DNA of 64,000 nucleotides from Bacteroidales bacterium (GCA_023227835.1 JALOCI010000013.1:1-64000); one strand, 5' to 3'. Shown: positions 17,856-26,742, numbered from the stretch's first letter. Numbers and translations: made by a program. Notes: generated by a model not told the origin, from the sequence alone.

Positions 17856-18980
17856 CTATTTTCCAAAAAAATCCCTGATTGCATTACATATTATAACCTG
17901 ATCACTCTCTTTAAGTTCTGTATGCATAGGGAGTGACAGAACCTGCCCGGCCACAGTTTCGGCATTCTCCAAAGAGACTGTGATTCTTGAGATAGAACTG
18001 AACGCCTTTTGATGGTTCAGGGCAAGAGGATAGTATATCATGGATGCAATACCTTTATCAAAAAGGAATTGCTTGAGCTCATCCCTTCCTTTGCTTACGC
18101 GTATGGTAAACTGGTGATAAACATGAGTAGAAAATTCAGATTCCAGAGGAAGAATTATTTCATCAATACCAGCTAAAAGTTCTTTGTATTTCTGAGCCGC
18201 CCTATAACGTGCCTCCGAGTACTCCTCAAGATGTGAGAGTTTTACATTCAATACCGCAGCCTGAATGGTATCCAGCCTTGAATTGCACCCGATAATATCA
18301 TGGTAATATTTAACCTTCTGCCCGTGATCAGTAACCATTCTTATCTTTTCCGCAAGTGCCTTGTTCTGAGTAAAGAGAGCACCTCCGTCACCGTAGCAAC
18401 CAAGGTTCTTTGTCGGGAAAAACGAAGTGCAACCTATATGACCTATAGTACCCGCAAACTTTTTCGTTCCGTCGCTATATGTATATACGGCACCCAAAGC
18501 CTGCGCATTATCCTCAATAACGTACAAACCGTGTTTCCCTGCAATCTCCATTATTTTTTCCATCTCACTTATCTGACCGAAGAGGTGCACAGGCACAATG
18601 GCTTTTGTTCTGGAAGTTATTGACTTTTCTATATCCTCGACTTTTATATTGAAACTTCTCGGATCTACGTCAACCAGAACAGGTACAAGGCCTAAAAGCC
18701 CGACAACCTCAGCAGTCGCAGCGTAAGTAAATGAAGGAACAATAACCTCATCACCTGGTTTGAGCTCAAGAGCCATCATTGCTATCTGAAGGGCATCAGT
18801 TCCGTTTGCACATGCCACAACATAATTTGACGAGAGGAACTCTGACAGATTTTTCTCAAAATCAGAAACTTCCTTGCCATTTATAAAGATTCCGCTGTCA
18901 ATTACCTGCTGTATGGATGAATCAACCTCGTTCTTGATTTTCTTATACTGACCCTTAAGGTCTAACATTGGAATAGTCAT
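17856..18980 (-). CDS. DegT/DnrJ/EryC1-family sugar aminotransferase (WbpE-like)
   Basis: A 374-residue PLP enzyme. The PLP lysine lies in SFFPTKNLGCYGDGG, and the opening MLDLKGQYKKIKNEVDSSI and ACANGTDALQIAMMAL resemble WbpE, which aminates UDP-GlcNAc-3-ketouronate for O-antigen sugars. The exact substrate is not decided by sequence. A longer reading from a TTG at 19007 falls inside the -7 box and is unlikely; ATG 18980 gives the family N-terminus. galE follows in the same unit. Confidence 0.9.
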   Translation of the reverse strand: MTIPMLDLKGQYKKIKNEVDSSIQQVIDSGIFINGKEVSDFEKNLSEFLSSNYVVACANGTDALQIAMMALELKPGDEVIVPSFTYAATAEVVGLLGLVPVLVDVDPRSFNIKVEDIEKSITSRTKAIVPVHLFGQISEMEKIMEIAGKHGLYVIEDNAQALGAVYTYSDGTKKFAGTIGHIGCTSFFPTKNLGCYGDGGALFTQNKALAEKIRMVTDHGQKVKYYHDIIGCNSRLDTIQAAVLNVKLSHLEEYSEARYRAAQKYKELLAGIDEIILPLESEFSTHVYHQFTIRVSKGRDELKQFLFDKGIASMIYYPLALNHQKAFSSISRITVSLENAETVAGQVLSLPMHTELKESDQVIICNAIRDFFGK

Positions 18981-19004
18981 ATGAATATTAGAATTAAACA
19001 GCTG

Positions 19005-19033
19005 CAAATTTAGAAATATTCTTCCTTCTGCAA
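19005..19033 (-). promoter_or_regulatory. Promoter of the aminotransferase-galE unit
   Basis: On the minus strand TTG (19033-19031), an 18-base spacer and TAAATTTG (19012-19005), a full match to the -7 consensus. The predicted transcript starts near 19000, about 20 bases before ATG 18980. It is divergent from, and partly overlaps, the rpiB upstream region. Confidence 0.65.
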
Positions 19034-19044
19034 TAATTAACTAC

Positions 19045-19052
19045 TATCTTTG
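19045..19052 (+). promoter_or_regulatory. -7 box of the rpiB-truB-queA unit
   Basis: TATCTTTG matches TAnnTTTG exactly and ends only 7 bases before the rpiB ATG, so the mRNA would have almost no leader. No good -33 TTTG is visible 19-21 bases upstream, which lowers confidence. Confidence 0.5.
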
Positions 19053-19059
19053 TAACATT

Positions 19060-19506
19060 ATGAATGCAGATGAGAAAATTTTAGGTATAGCCGCTGATCA
19101 TGCAGGCTACGAGCTTAAGGAGACTATAAAGAAAGAGCTTATTAATATGGGTTATTCGGTCAAGGATTTCGGGACCTTCTCGGCTGAAAGCATGGATTAC
19201 CCAGATGTAGCACACCCTTTGGCATCAGCCGTTGCAAGTGGCGAACTTAAAAGGGGAATAGCCATTTGTGGTTCCGGAAACGGCATCAGTATGGTTCTGA
19301 ACAAACATGCAGACGTAAGGGCTGCCCTGTGCTGGAACGAAGAGATTGCCTCTCTGGCCAGGCAGCATAACGATGCAAATATCTGCTCACTTCCCGCACG
19401 CTTTATCCCTGAAAGTCTCGCCATTTCCATTGTTCATACTTTTCTGACAACGGATTTTGAGGGGGGAAGGCATCAAAGAAGGGTTAACAAGGTTAATTGC
19501 ATATAA
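19060..19506 (+). CDS. rpiB: Ribose-5-phosphate isomerase B
   Basis: A 148-residue LacA/RpiB-family sugar-phosphate isomerase interconverting ribose 5-phosphate and ribulose 5-phosphate. Family marks are GIAADHAGYELK, YPDVAHPLA, ICGSGNGISMVLNK (anion hole and active-site region) and ARQHNDANI; the end EGGRHQRRVNKV is typical. Length is normal. The stop overlaps the truB ATG by one base (TAATG), suggesting coupling. Confidence 0.95.
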   Translation: MNADEKILGIAADHAGYELKETIKKELINMGYSVKDFGTFSAESMDYPDVAHPLASAVASGELKRGIAICGSGNGISMVLNKHADVRAALCWNEEIASLARQHNDANICSLPARFIPESLAISIVHTFLTTDFEGGRHQRRVNKVNCI

Positions 19507-20261
19507 TGCATTACCACACATTAGACAAAGAGAGCCTTTGTGAGAGACTCTCGGGCAATCTTGAGGATTACCCTCACGGCATCGTAATTCCGCTTGACAA
19601 ACCATATGGCTGGACCTCTGCAGATGCTGTCAGGAAGATAAAATTCATGGCTCAAAGATATTTCGGATTAAAAAATATTAAGGTTGGGCATGCAGGCACA
19701 CTGGATCCGCTTGCAACCGGCATACTTCTTATATGCCTTGGAAAAGCCACCAAGGTGGCCGAACATCTTCAGGCAGGAGAAAAAGGGTATATTGCAGAAA
19801 TTACATTCGGGAGCACAACTCCTTCATTTGACCTGGAAAAGGAGATTGATGCCTATTTCCCTTTTGAACATATCAATCAGGAACTGATAGAAGCGCGACT
19901 TCCCTTATTTCTCGGGGAACAGAATCAGATTCCGCCTATTTTTTCCGCAAAACTCATAGACGGCAAGAGAGCTTATGAGATTGCGAGAGCCGGTGGGAAT
20001 GAAGAGATGAAAGCTTCAAAAATTAATATTATGGAGCTTGAGGTTATATCATATAAAGCACCTGTGCTGATACTACGCATACGATGCAGTAAAGGTACAT
20101 ACATCCGCTCCCTGGCCAGGGATCTTGGTTCGGCTCTCGAAAGCGGAGCCCATTTGAGTGGATTGACCAGAATCTCTTCCGGGAGCTTTTCAATAAAAAA
20201 CAGCATAAAAATTGAAGAAATTGAAAACATATTGAAACAAAAACAAGAATTATCCGTATAA
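19506..20261 (+). CDS. truB: tRNA pseudouridine-55 synthase TruB
   Basis: A 251-residue enzyme that makes pseudouridine 55 in the tRNA T loop. The catalytic aspartate lies in KVGHAGTLDPLATGIL, preceded by the LDKPYGWTSADAV motif, and the later KGTYIRSLARDLG is also diagnostic. I use ATG 19506, which overlaps the rpiB stop; an upstream TTG at 19497 would add only three residues. queA follows within 36 bases. Confidence 0.96.
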   Translation: MHYHTLDKESLCERLSGNLEDYPHGIVIPLDKPYGWTSADAVRKIKFMAQRYFGLKNIKVGHAGTLDPLATGILLICLGKATKVAEHLQAGEKGYIAEITFGSTTPSFDLEKEIDAYFPFEHINQELIEARLPLFLGEQNQIPPIFSAKLIDGKRAYEIARAGGNEEMKASKINIMELEVISYKAPVLILRIRCSKGTYIRSLARDLGSALESGAHLSGLTRISSGSFSIKNSIKIEEIENILKQKQELSV

Positions 20262-20296
20262 TTTTTGATTTGTATTTATTTTTTAATTTTTTTCAC

Positions 20297-21346
20297 ATGA
20301 AATTATCTCAGTTCAATTACCCTCTTAACCTTGACCAAATTGCCAAATATCCTGCCAAATACAGAGATGAATCCAGACTGATGGTTTTGCACAAGAGTAC
20401 CGGAGAGATCGAACATCGCGTTTTTAAAGACATTCTTGATTATTGTGACGAGGATGACATATTCATATTCAACAACACAAAGGTATTTCCGGCAAGGTTG
20501 AATGGCAACAAAGAGAAGACCGGAGCCGAGATTGAAGTATTCCTTCTCAGAGAGCTCAATAGTGAGCAAAAGCTCTGGGATGTGCTTGTAGATCCTGCCA
20601 GGAAGATAAGAATCGGTAACAAGCTGTATTTTGGAGAGAATGACAATCTTGTTGCAGAAGTTATAGATAATACCACTTCAAGAGGCAGAACATTACGTTT
20701 TCTTTTTGACGGTACACATGAGGAATTTAAGGCAACACTGTTCAAACTAGGAGAAATGCCTCTTCCAAAATGGATACGTCCAAAAGTTGAGAATCTGGAC
20801 TACGAGAGATATCAGACTATTTTTGCCCAAAACGAAGGGGCTGTTGCAGCTCCGGCAGCAGGTCTCCACTTCAGCAGAGAGTTATTGAAAAGAATGGAGA
20901 TAAAGGGAGTAAATACAACATTCATAACACTACACATGGGACTTGGACACTTCCGTACCGTAGATGTTGAAGATCTGTCAAAACACAAAATGGATTCCGA
21001 ACAAGTTGATATAAGCGAGGAATCTGCAAATTTCATAAATCAGACTAAGGATAAAGGGAAGAAAGCCTTCGCAATCGGAGTTACAGTACTGAGGGCCGTA
21101 GAGACATCCGTTACAACTCAGGGACGGCTGAAACCGTTTGTCGGATGGACCAACAAGTTTATTTTCCCGCCTTACAGCTTCTCCGTACCAGATGCCCTTA
21201 TAACCAATTTCCAGCTTCCGCAGTCGACAATGTTGATGTCTGTTGCAGCATTCGGAGGTTATGACAATGTAATGAATGCATATCATGTTGCATTGAAGGA
21301 GGGGTATCGCTTCGGGACATATGGTGATGCCATGCTTATTATCTGA
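20297..21346 (+). CDS. queA: S-adenosylmethionine:tRNA ribosyltransferase-isomerase QueA
   Basis: A 349-residue enzyme of queuosine synthesis that transfers the ribosyl part of SAM to 7-aminomethyl-7-deazaguanine in tRNA anticodons. It shows the FNNTKVFPARL motif near residue 60, the loop EGAVAAPAAGLHFS and THMGLGHF-like LHMGLGHFRTV. E. coli QueA has 356 residues. The first ATG at 20297 fits; a TTG at 20270 would add a phenylalanine-rich tail with no family counterpart. A hairpin follows the gene. Confidence 0.96.
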   Translation: MKLSQFNYPLNLDQIAKYPAKYRDESRLMVLHKSTGEIEHRVFKDILDYCDEDDIFIFNNTKVFPARLNGNKEKTGAEIEVFLLRELNSEQKLWDVLVDPARKIRIGNKLYFGENDNLVAEVIDNTTSRGRTLRFLFDGTHEEFKATLFKLGEMPLPKWIRPKVENLDYERYQTIFAQNEGAVAAPAAGLHFSRELLKRMEIKGVNTTFITLHMGLGHFRTVDVEDLSKHKMDSEQVDISEESANFINQTKDKGKKAFAIGVTVLRAVETSVTTQGRLKPFVGWTNKFIFPPYSFSVPDALITNFQLPQSTMLMSVAAFGGYDNVMNAYHVALKEGYRFGTYGDAMLII

Positions 21347-21380
21347 TTTTTCTGTTTCTTGTTTTTTTTTATTCAATATA

Positions 21381-21412
21381 ATGACCCGGCCAACGTCGGG
21401 TCATCTATTTTT
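21381..21412 (+). terminator. Hairpin after queA
   Basis: ATGACCCG (21381-21388) pairs perfectly with CGGGTCAT (21397-21404), and two further inner pairs leave a CAAC tetraloop. CTATTTTT follows, so it can terminate queA transcripts. The same T-run belongs to the putative -7 box of dprA, so the element may serve both purposes. Confidence 0.7.
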
Positions 21413-21413
21413 G
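21406..21413 (+). promoter_or_regulatory. Possible -7 box of dprA
   Basis: TATTTTTG matches TAnnTTTG and ends 4 bases before the dprA ATG, implying a leaderless transcript. The -33 position falls in the queA hairpin and shows no TTTG, so this is tentative; dprA may instead be read through from queA. Confidence 0.35.
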
Positions 21414-21417
21414 TACC

Positions 21418-22530
21418 ATGTCTGACAGGGAGCTACTTTGTACTGTTGCCGCAAATAGTTTATTCTACTATAAACCAAGGCTTCTGAACGCCCTTCTTGA
21501 AGAATTCGGGGGCTTCTCTCCTCTTTTTAACATGAATCATTCAGACTTAGTCAAAAGGTTTGGCAAAGATTATGACTTCATATCACAAATTTGTAACAGC
21601 AAAACCCTTATTAAAGCAGAAAATGAAATTAAATGGGCAAATTCGGAAGGAATAAGAATTATTCCTATAAGTTCAGGTGATTACCCTGTGATGCTCAAGA
21701 GTTGCGCTGATCCTCCGGCACTTTTATATATAAAGGGAGATGCCGTTTTCAATAACAATAAGATCATATCTGTTGTCGGAACCAGAATCCCTACAAAGTA
21801 CGGCACAGAGTGCTGCAGAATGATAATCAACACACTGGCAGAATCCGGCTTCTGCCCGGTCATTGTAAGCGGTCTGGCTTACGGGATAGATATTACAGCG
21901 CATATTGCCGCGCTGGATGCGGGGCTGAATACTGTTGCAATCCTTCCTTGTAATGTGGAAAGAGTCTATCCAGCCGCTCATAGTAATATTGTGGACAGGA
22001 TTATCCGGCAGGGAGCAGTTATATCGGAATTTCCCCGCGGGACTGAGTGTCTGAAGGTAAACTTTGTCCAGCGAAACAGGATTATTGCCGCCCTTTCGCA
22101 GGTAACACTGGTTATTGAGTCTAAAGAGAGAGGCGGGGCTTTGATTACAGCGCAATTTGCCCATTCATATTCGAGAGAAGTATTTGCATTACCGGGAAGG
22201 ATCGGTGACTTACGGTCTCAGGGCTGCAACAATTTAATTGCAAAGAACATTGCCTGCATCTTCACGACAATTGATTCATTTACTGATGCTTTAGGCTGGG
22301 AAAAACATTCCAGTCATAGTTATATACAGGGAAAACTATTTCACGACACAGATATCAACAAAGAGAAAATAATAGTAGCTTTGAATTATGAACCGGAATT
22401 AACAAGGGATGAGCTGATCGAGCGATGTGATATGAAACTTCCTTTACTATCGGCAATTCTTCTTGAAATGGAGCTTGAAGGTTCCATCATAAAGCTGCCC
22501 GGAGAGAGATACTGCACTGTCAAACGTTGA
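21418..22530 (+). CDS. dprA: DNA-processing protein DprA (Smf)
   Basis: A 370-residue single-stranded-DNA-binding protein that loads RecA onto incoming DNA in natural transformation; many bacteria keep it without known competence. The Rossmann-like core shows VVGTRIPTKYG, VSGLAYGIDITAH and RNRIIAALSQ, and the C-terminal 60 residues fit the winged-helix DML1-like domain. ATG 21418 is used. Its stop overlaps the tatD-family ATG by one base, forming a dprA-tatD-ansA unit. Confidence 0.95.
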   Translation: MSDRELLCTVAANSLFYYKPRLLNALLEEFGGFSPLFNMNHSDLVKRFGKDYDFISQICNSKTLIKAENEIKWANSEGIRIIPISSGDYPVMLKSCADPPALLYIKGDAVFNNNKIISVVGTRIPTKYGTECCRMIINTLAESGFCPVIVSGLAYGIDITAHIAALDAGLNTVAILPCNVERVYPAAHSNIVDRIIRQGAVISEFPRGTECLKVNFVQRNRIIAALSQVTLVIESKERGGALITAQFAHSYSREVFALPGRIGDLRSQGCNNLIAKNIACIFTTIDSFTDALGWEKHSSHSYIQGKLFHDTDINKEKIIVALNYEPELTRDELIERCDMKLPLLSAILLEMELEGSIIKLPGERYCTVKR

Positions 22531-23309
22531 TGAAAAGGTACATAGATACACACACACATATATATGATGCTGATTTCGCATCGGATATAGAGGATGTAAT
22601 ATACAGAGCCCAAAATGAAGGGGTTTTTTCCTGCATTTTACCTGGTATAGATATGGAATCTCACCCAAGGCTCATTCAACTTGCATCTGACAGGCCGGAT
22701 TTTACATATCCTGCAACCGGTCTGCACCCCACATCCGTAAACTCAGAATGGGAAAAAGAGCTCTCTTTCGTAACGGAGAGAGCAAAAGAGAAACGTTATG
22801 TTGCAATCGGAGAGATTGGCATGGATGGATACTGGTCCAGAGATTATATAGAGGAGCAATCCATAGTATTCGAGAAACAGATTGAACTCGCGGCATCCCT
22901 CTCCCTACCCGTAATCATACATTCAAGGGATGCAACTGAAGAGATATTTTCCGTTCTTGAAAAAACCAGACACCTTGGGTTAGAAGGCGTGTTTCACGCT
23001 TTCTCCGGAAGCCCTGAGACTTACAGAAGAATCCGTACTTATGGCAATTTTCTTATAGGAATAGGCGGTGTAATTACATACAAGAACTCAAAGTTACCTG
23101 CCACTTTAGCCGAGATCCCGATTGAACATCTTCTTCTCGAGACTGATGCACCGTGGCTAACCCCCGTACCGTACAGAGGCAAACGTAACGAGCCTTCCTT
23201 CATTAAACACATAGCGGCAAAAATAGCAGAAGCCAAACATTGCAGCATTGACGAAGTTGCAGAGGTAACAACAGACAACGCAATTAAACTATTTAAGTTA
23301 AAAATATGA
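22530..23309 (+). CDS. TatD-family metal-dependent hydrolase (DNase)
   Basis: A 259-residue TIM-barrel metallohydrolase. Metal ligands are visible in IDTHTHIYD, GEIGMDGYW, IHSRDA, HAFSGS and ETDAPWLTP, in the usual order. TatD-family proteins act as Mg-dependent 3'-5' nucleases; which TatD paralogue this is cannot be told. A TTG three bases upstream gives no advantage, and ATG 22530 overlaps the dprA stop. It overlaps the asparaginase gene by 4 bases. Confidence 0.93.
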   Translation: MKRYIDTHTHIYDADFASDIEDVIYRAQNEGVFSCILPGIDMESHPRLIQLASDRPDFTYPATGLHPTSVNSEWEKELSFVTERAKEKRYVAIGEIGMDGYWSRDYIEEQSIVFEKQIELAASLSLPVIIHSRDATEEIFSVLEKTRHLGLEGVFHAFSGSPETYRRIRTYGNFLIGIGGVITYKNSKLPATLAEIPIEHLLLETDAPWLTPVPYRGKRNEPSFIKHIAAKIAEAKHCSIDEVAEVTTDNAIKLFKLKI

Positions 23310-24340
23310 ATTCTTCAATCCTTCTCATTTATACTGGCGGCACCATCGGCATGAAACAAGACCAGGATACCCTTGCCCTTATACCTTTCAATTTCGACCA
23401 AATAGAGGCAGAGGTTCCGGAGCTGAAAAAATTCGGATACAAGATAGATTCATACTCGTTCACTCCCCCTGTAGACTCTTCGGAAATAAGCTATACTTTT
23501 TGGATTGAATTGGCAGAAATAATAGCTGACAATTATAAAAAGTATGATGGCTTTGTCATTCTTCACGGAACGGATACAATGTCATACTCAGCATCTGCAC
23601 TTAGCTTCATGTTGGAAAATTTAGAGAAACCCGTCATTTTCACCGGCAGCCAACTGCCGATAGGAATGCTCAGGACAGATGGCAAGGAGAATCTCATATC
23701 TTCAATTGAGATTGCAGCAGCCAAGGATTCTGAGGGCAGAGCCATGGTTCCAGAGGTTTGCGTATATTTTGAGAGTAAGTTATACAGAGGAAACAGGACA
23801 ACTAAAGACAACGCAGAAAACTTCCGCGCCTTCCGGTCTCCCAACTATCCGCACCTTGCTGAAGCCGGCATCCACATAAAGTATAACAAGAATTTCATTT
23901 CATACCCTTACGAATGGGGAAAGGATCTTATAATAAACACCAGGCTTGATACGAATGTCGCAATTCTGAAAATTTTCCCCGGCATATCGCCTTCTGTAGT
24001 GGGAAGTTTTTTAAACATAGAAGGATTACGTGCCATTATACTCGAAACATACGGTTCCGGAAATGCTCCTACTTCAGGATGGCTCATATCCATGCTTACA
24101 GATGCTATACAAAAAGGCCTTGTAATATTGAATGTATCACAATGTCCTGCTGGAAGTGTAAATATGGAAGCATACTCTACAGGCATATTACTAAAGAAGA
24201 TAGGTGTCCTGAGCGGGTATGATAGTACTACAGAGGCTGCATTGACAAAACTATTTTTTATTCTTGGCAACAATTTTGAAATTCAGGAAATTACAAAAGG
24301 ATTATCACAAAAAATCAGGGGGGAAATTTCAATTGATTAG
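23306..24340 (+). CDS. ansA: Type I L-asparaginase
   Basis: A 344-residue enzyme hydrolysing L-asparagine to aspartate and ammonia. The two catalytic threonine motifs are present: IYTGGTIGM near residues 9-17 and HGTDTMSYSASAL near 92-104. No signal peptide is visible, which fits the cytoplasmic type I enzyme rather than a periplasmic type II. The ATGA overlap with the TatD gene indicates translational coupling. Confidence 0.94.
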   Translation: MNSSILLIYTGGTIGMKQDQDTLALIPFNFDQIEAEVPELKKFGYKIDSYSFTPPVDSSEISYTFWIELAEIIADNYKKYDGFVILHGTDTMSYSASALSFMLENLEKPVIFTGSQLPIGMLRTDGKENLISSIEIAAAKDSEGRAMVPEVCVYFESKLYRGNRTTKDNAENFRAFRSPNYPHLAEAGIHIKYNKNFISYPYEWGKDLIINTRLDTNVAILKIFPGISPSVVGSFLNIEGLRAIILETYGSGNAPTSGWLISMLTDAIQKGLVILNVSQCPAGSVNMEAYSTGILLKKIGVLSGYDSTTEAALTKLFFILGNNFEIQEITKGLSQKIRGEISID

Positions 24341-24443
24341 CAATTATATAAAATTCTTATTAAATTGCATCGCATTTTACGTAAGGTAAAAACAAATAAC
24401 TATTTAATATACATTGTTTAATACTTTAATTATTCAAAAATTT

Positions 24444-25232
24444 ATGAAAAAATTTTTCATGTTTTTGGCAGTTGTGGGACTAATAGCCATTTCTGCTCAG
24501 TATGTTTCTGCTCAGACACCGGATTCTACTGCAACTACAACTACTGACGTTGCTGCTGCTCCAGCCGCTGCTCCTGTTTCTGATCAGACAGTTCAACAAG
24601 AGATTCCAATTCACCAACAGATTAAGGCAAAATTTATCGAGGGTGGTGCTGGCTTTATGGCTTCTATTCTTTTGTGTCTTATTCTCGGTCTGGCGATTGC
24701 CATTGAGAGAATCATGTACCTGAACCTTGCATCAACCAATACTGAAAAACTCTTGAAAAAAATAGAGGAAGCTCTTGCAAATGGTGGTGTTGAGGCTGCT
24801 AAAGACGTTTGCCGTAATACAAAAGGCCCTGTTGCAAGTATATTTTACCAAGGCTTAAGCCGTTCGGAAGAAGGTCCTGAAATGGTTGAAAAATCTATAT
24901 CATCATACGGTTCTATTCAAATGTCACAGCTTGAAAGCGGTCTTACATGGATAAACCTGTTTATCGCTCTTGCACCTATGTTGGGATTCCTTGGAACAGT
25001 TATCGGACTTGTTATGGCATTCGATGACATCCAGACTGCAGGTGATATCTCTCCTAACATTGTGGCTGGCGGTATGAAAGTAGCCCTTATTACAACCGTT
25101 GCCGGTCTTATCGTTGCTATTATCCTTCAGATTTTCTACAGTTACATTGTATCTAAGATTGACTCAATCGTCCTTTCAATGGAGGATTCATCTATCTCTT
25201 TGATAGATATCCTTGTAAAGGCTAAAAAATAA
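24444..25232 (+). CDS. exbB: ExbB/TolQ/MotA-family proton channel subunit
   Basis: A 262-residue membrane protein. The first 24 residues read as a signal-like segment ending VSAQT, followed by a Thr/Ala/Pro-rich linker and three membrane helices at about residues 70-90, 170-195 and 210-235. The region LAPMLGFLGTVIGLVMAF is the family signature. ExbB forms pentamers around ExbD and converts proton motive force to work for TonB-dependent import or Tol function. I use ATG 24444; the TTG at 24414 adds ten unconserved residues. The gene and its three successors form an operon. Confidence 0.94.
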   Translation: MKKFFMFLAVVGLIAISAQYVSAQTPDSTATTTTDVAAAPAAAPVSDQTVQQEIPIHQQIKAKFIEGGAGFMASILLCLILGLAIAIERIMYLNLASTNTEKLLKKIEEALANGGVEAAKDVCRNTKGPVASIFYQGLSRSEEGPEMVEKSISSYGSIQMSQLESGLTWINLFIALAPMLGFLGTVIGLVMAFDDIQTAGDISPNIVAGGMKVALITTVAGLIVAIILQIFYSYIVSKIDSIVLSMEDSSISLIDILVKAKK

Positions 25233-25240
25233 TTACCGAT

Positions 25241-25660
25241 ATGCAAAAGGGATTAAAAATATTTTCAGCCGTAGTTTTCGTGCTGATTCTGATTGTGGCT
25301 GTGCTGTTTTATGCTAATCCAGAATCGGAAAATATGGTTAATGTTGTTATTTATTTTGGGTATATACTCCTTGCAATAGCAATATTATGCACCATAGTTC
25401 TTCCTTTGCCGCTATTGTTCCAATATCCGAAAAAACTGAAAAAGGTGGGTTTTTCTATTCTCCTTGTTGCAGTTTTATTTGGTATAGGATATTTACTTTC
25501 ATCTGGCGATCCAATTAGTTTAAATATTGAGACTCAACCCTCTGAACAAGTTTTAAAACTGACCGACACAGGTCTTATTATTACTTATATTCTTGTGGCT
25601 GTATCTATAATTACAATTGTTGGAGGTAGCGTCAAGAGCATATTAGACAAAAAACAATAA
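25241..25660 (+). CDS. Unknown four-helix membrane protein in the exb operon
   Basis: A 139-residue protein I do not recognise by family name. Four hydrophobic segments are evident at about residues 5-23, 35-60, 68-86 and 108-130, with a short polar loop (SSGDPISLNIETQ) between the third and fourth. It lies 8 bases after exbB and 2 before the first exbD. A membrane protein in this slot is, as I recall, common in Bacteroidales exb operons. A role as accessory subunit of the ExbBD motor is inference only. Confidence 0.85.
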   Translation: MQKGLKIFSAVVFVLILIVAVLFYANPESENMVNVVIYFGYILLAIAILCTIVLPLPLLFQYPKKLKKVGFSILLVAVLFGIGYLLSSGDPISLNIETQPSEQVLKLTDTGLIITYILVAVSIITIVGGSVKSILDKKQ

Positions 25661-25662
25661 TT

Positions 25663-26238
25663 ATGGCAAGACCAATTAATGCAGTTAATACGGGTTCTAC
25701 CGCCGACATTGCCTTCATTGTCTTGGTGTTCTTCCTGATATCGTCCAATATGGATTCTTCAGGTGGTCTCCAGCGCCGTTTGCCTCCTATGCCTGATGAA
25801 AATCAAAAGGTAATAGACCAAAAAGTCAACAAGCGCAATGTGCTGGTTGTTAGAATAAACGAATCTGACCGTCTTTATGCGGGTGGAGAGATCATGGATA
25901 TCTCCATGCTAAAAGACAAAGCAAAGGAATTCCTTACAAATCCTAACAATGATCCCACACTACCTGAAAAGGAAGACAAACAGATTGAAGGATTTGGTAT
26001 GTGCCCTGTTTCCAAAGGAGTTATCTCCCTTCAGAATACCAGGGGCACAAGCTATGATGCTTATATCAAGGTTCAGAATGAACTGGTAAGAGCTGTGAAT
26101 GAAGTTCGTGATCAATTTGCCATGGAGAATTTCGGGAAATCATACATTCTTCTTGATGAAACAAAACAAGAGATTGTAAGAAAAGCTGTTCCACAGAATA
26201 TCTCTGAGGCAGAACCAAAAGATACCGGTAAAAAATAA
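25663..26238 (+). CDS. exbD: ExbD/TolR-family protein, first copy
   Basis: A 191-residue bitopic protein with a single membrane helix at about residues 14-32 that carries the functional aspartate (STADIAFIVLVFFLISS). The remainder is periplasmic. Like other Bacteroidetes ExbD proteins it is longer than E. coli ExbD (141) because of an inserted region around residues 90-140. It forms a tandem with a second exbD 17 bases downstream; two unequal ExbD paralogues suggest a hetero-dimeric rod in the ExbB pore. Confidence 0.92.
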   Translation: MARPINAVNTGSTADIAFIVLVFFLISSNMDSSGGLQRRLPPMPDENQKVIDQKVNKRNVLVVRINESDRLYAGGEIMDISMLKDKAKEFLTNPNNDPTLPEKEDKQIEGFGMCPVSKGVISLQNTRGTSYDAYIKVQNELVRAVNEVRDQFAMENFGKSYILLDETKQEIVRKAVPQNISEAEPKDTGKK

Positions 26239-26240
26239 CA

Positions 26241-26248
26241 AAAGGAGG
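26241..26248 (+). promoter_or_regulatory. Strong Shine-Dalgarno site for the second exbD
   Basis: AAAGGAGG lies 7 bases before ATG 26256, an ideal anti-SD match in a genome where most genes show none. It may raise expression of the second ExbD relative to the other subunits. Confidence 0.75.
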
Positions 26249-26255
26249 CATAACT

Positions 26256-26723
26256 ATGATTAATAAAAAGAAAAAAGAGATGCAGCCTTTGAACACCTCG
26301 TCACTATCTGACATCGTGTTTATGTTGTTGTTCTTCTTCATGATTACCACTACTATTCGTGAAACCACCAAGAAAGTTGAGTTTAAGATTCCTGAAGCAT
26401 CTGAATCTGCAAAACTTGAAAGGAAGGACCTTGCATCACATATTTATGTAGGTACTCCTATACGTTCAGAACAGGGGAAATACGGAACTGATGCCCGTAT
26501 CCAGCTAAACGACTCATTCAAGTCTGTTACAGACATACGTGACTTCGTTGCAGCTGAAAGGGAATCTCTTCCGGAAGGCGATCGCGGGTTGATGACTATA
26601 TCTATAAAGGCTGACCAGAATGTCCGCATGGGTATCATTACAGATATCAAGCAGGAACTTCGTAGATGTTCTGCCCTTAAGATTATGTACTCAGCCAGAA
26701 AGGCTGCTCCGGCATCTGAGTAG
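26256..26723 (+). CDS. exbD: ExbD/TolR-family protein, second copy
   Basis: A 155-residue bitopic protein: charged cytoplasmic start (MINKKKKEMQ), a membrane helix at about residues 18-35 with the key aspartate in LSDIVFMLLFFFMI, then a periplasmic domain with the SIKADQNVRMGIITDIKQEL pattern of ExbD. It is the last gene of the exb operon and is followed by a terminator-like hairpin. Function is as for the first copy: coupling proton flow through ExbB to TonB or a TonB-like partner. Confidence 0.93.
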   Translation: MINKKKKEMQPLNTSSLSDIVFMLLFFFMITTTIRETTKKVEFKIPEASESAKLERKDLASHIYVGTPIRSEQGKYGTDARIQLNDSFKSVTDIRDFVAAERESLPEGDRGLMTISIKADQNVRMGIITDIKQELRRCSALKIMYSARKAAPASE

Positions 26724-26742
26724 TTTCATGCTTAGACTCTAT

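Noticed and set aside
18981..19007. TTG start adding nine residues to the sugar aminotransferase
   Set aside because: The TTG falls inside the -7 promoter box, so it would not be in the mRNA.
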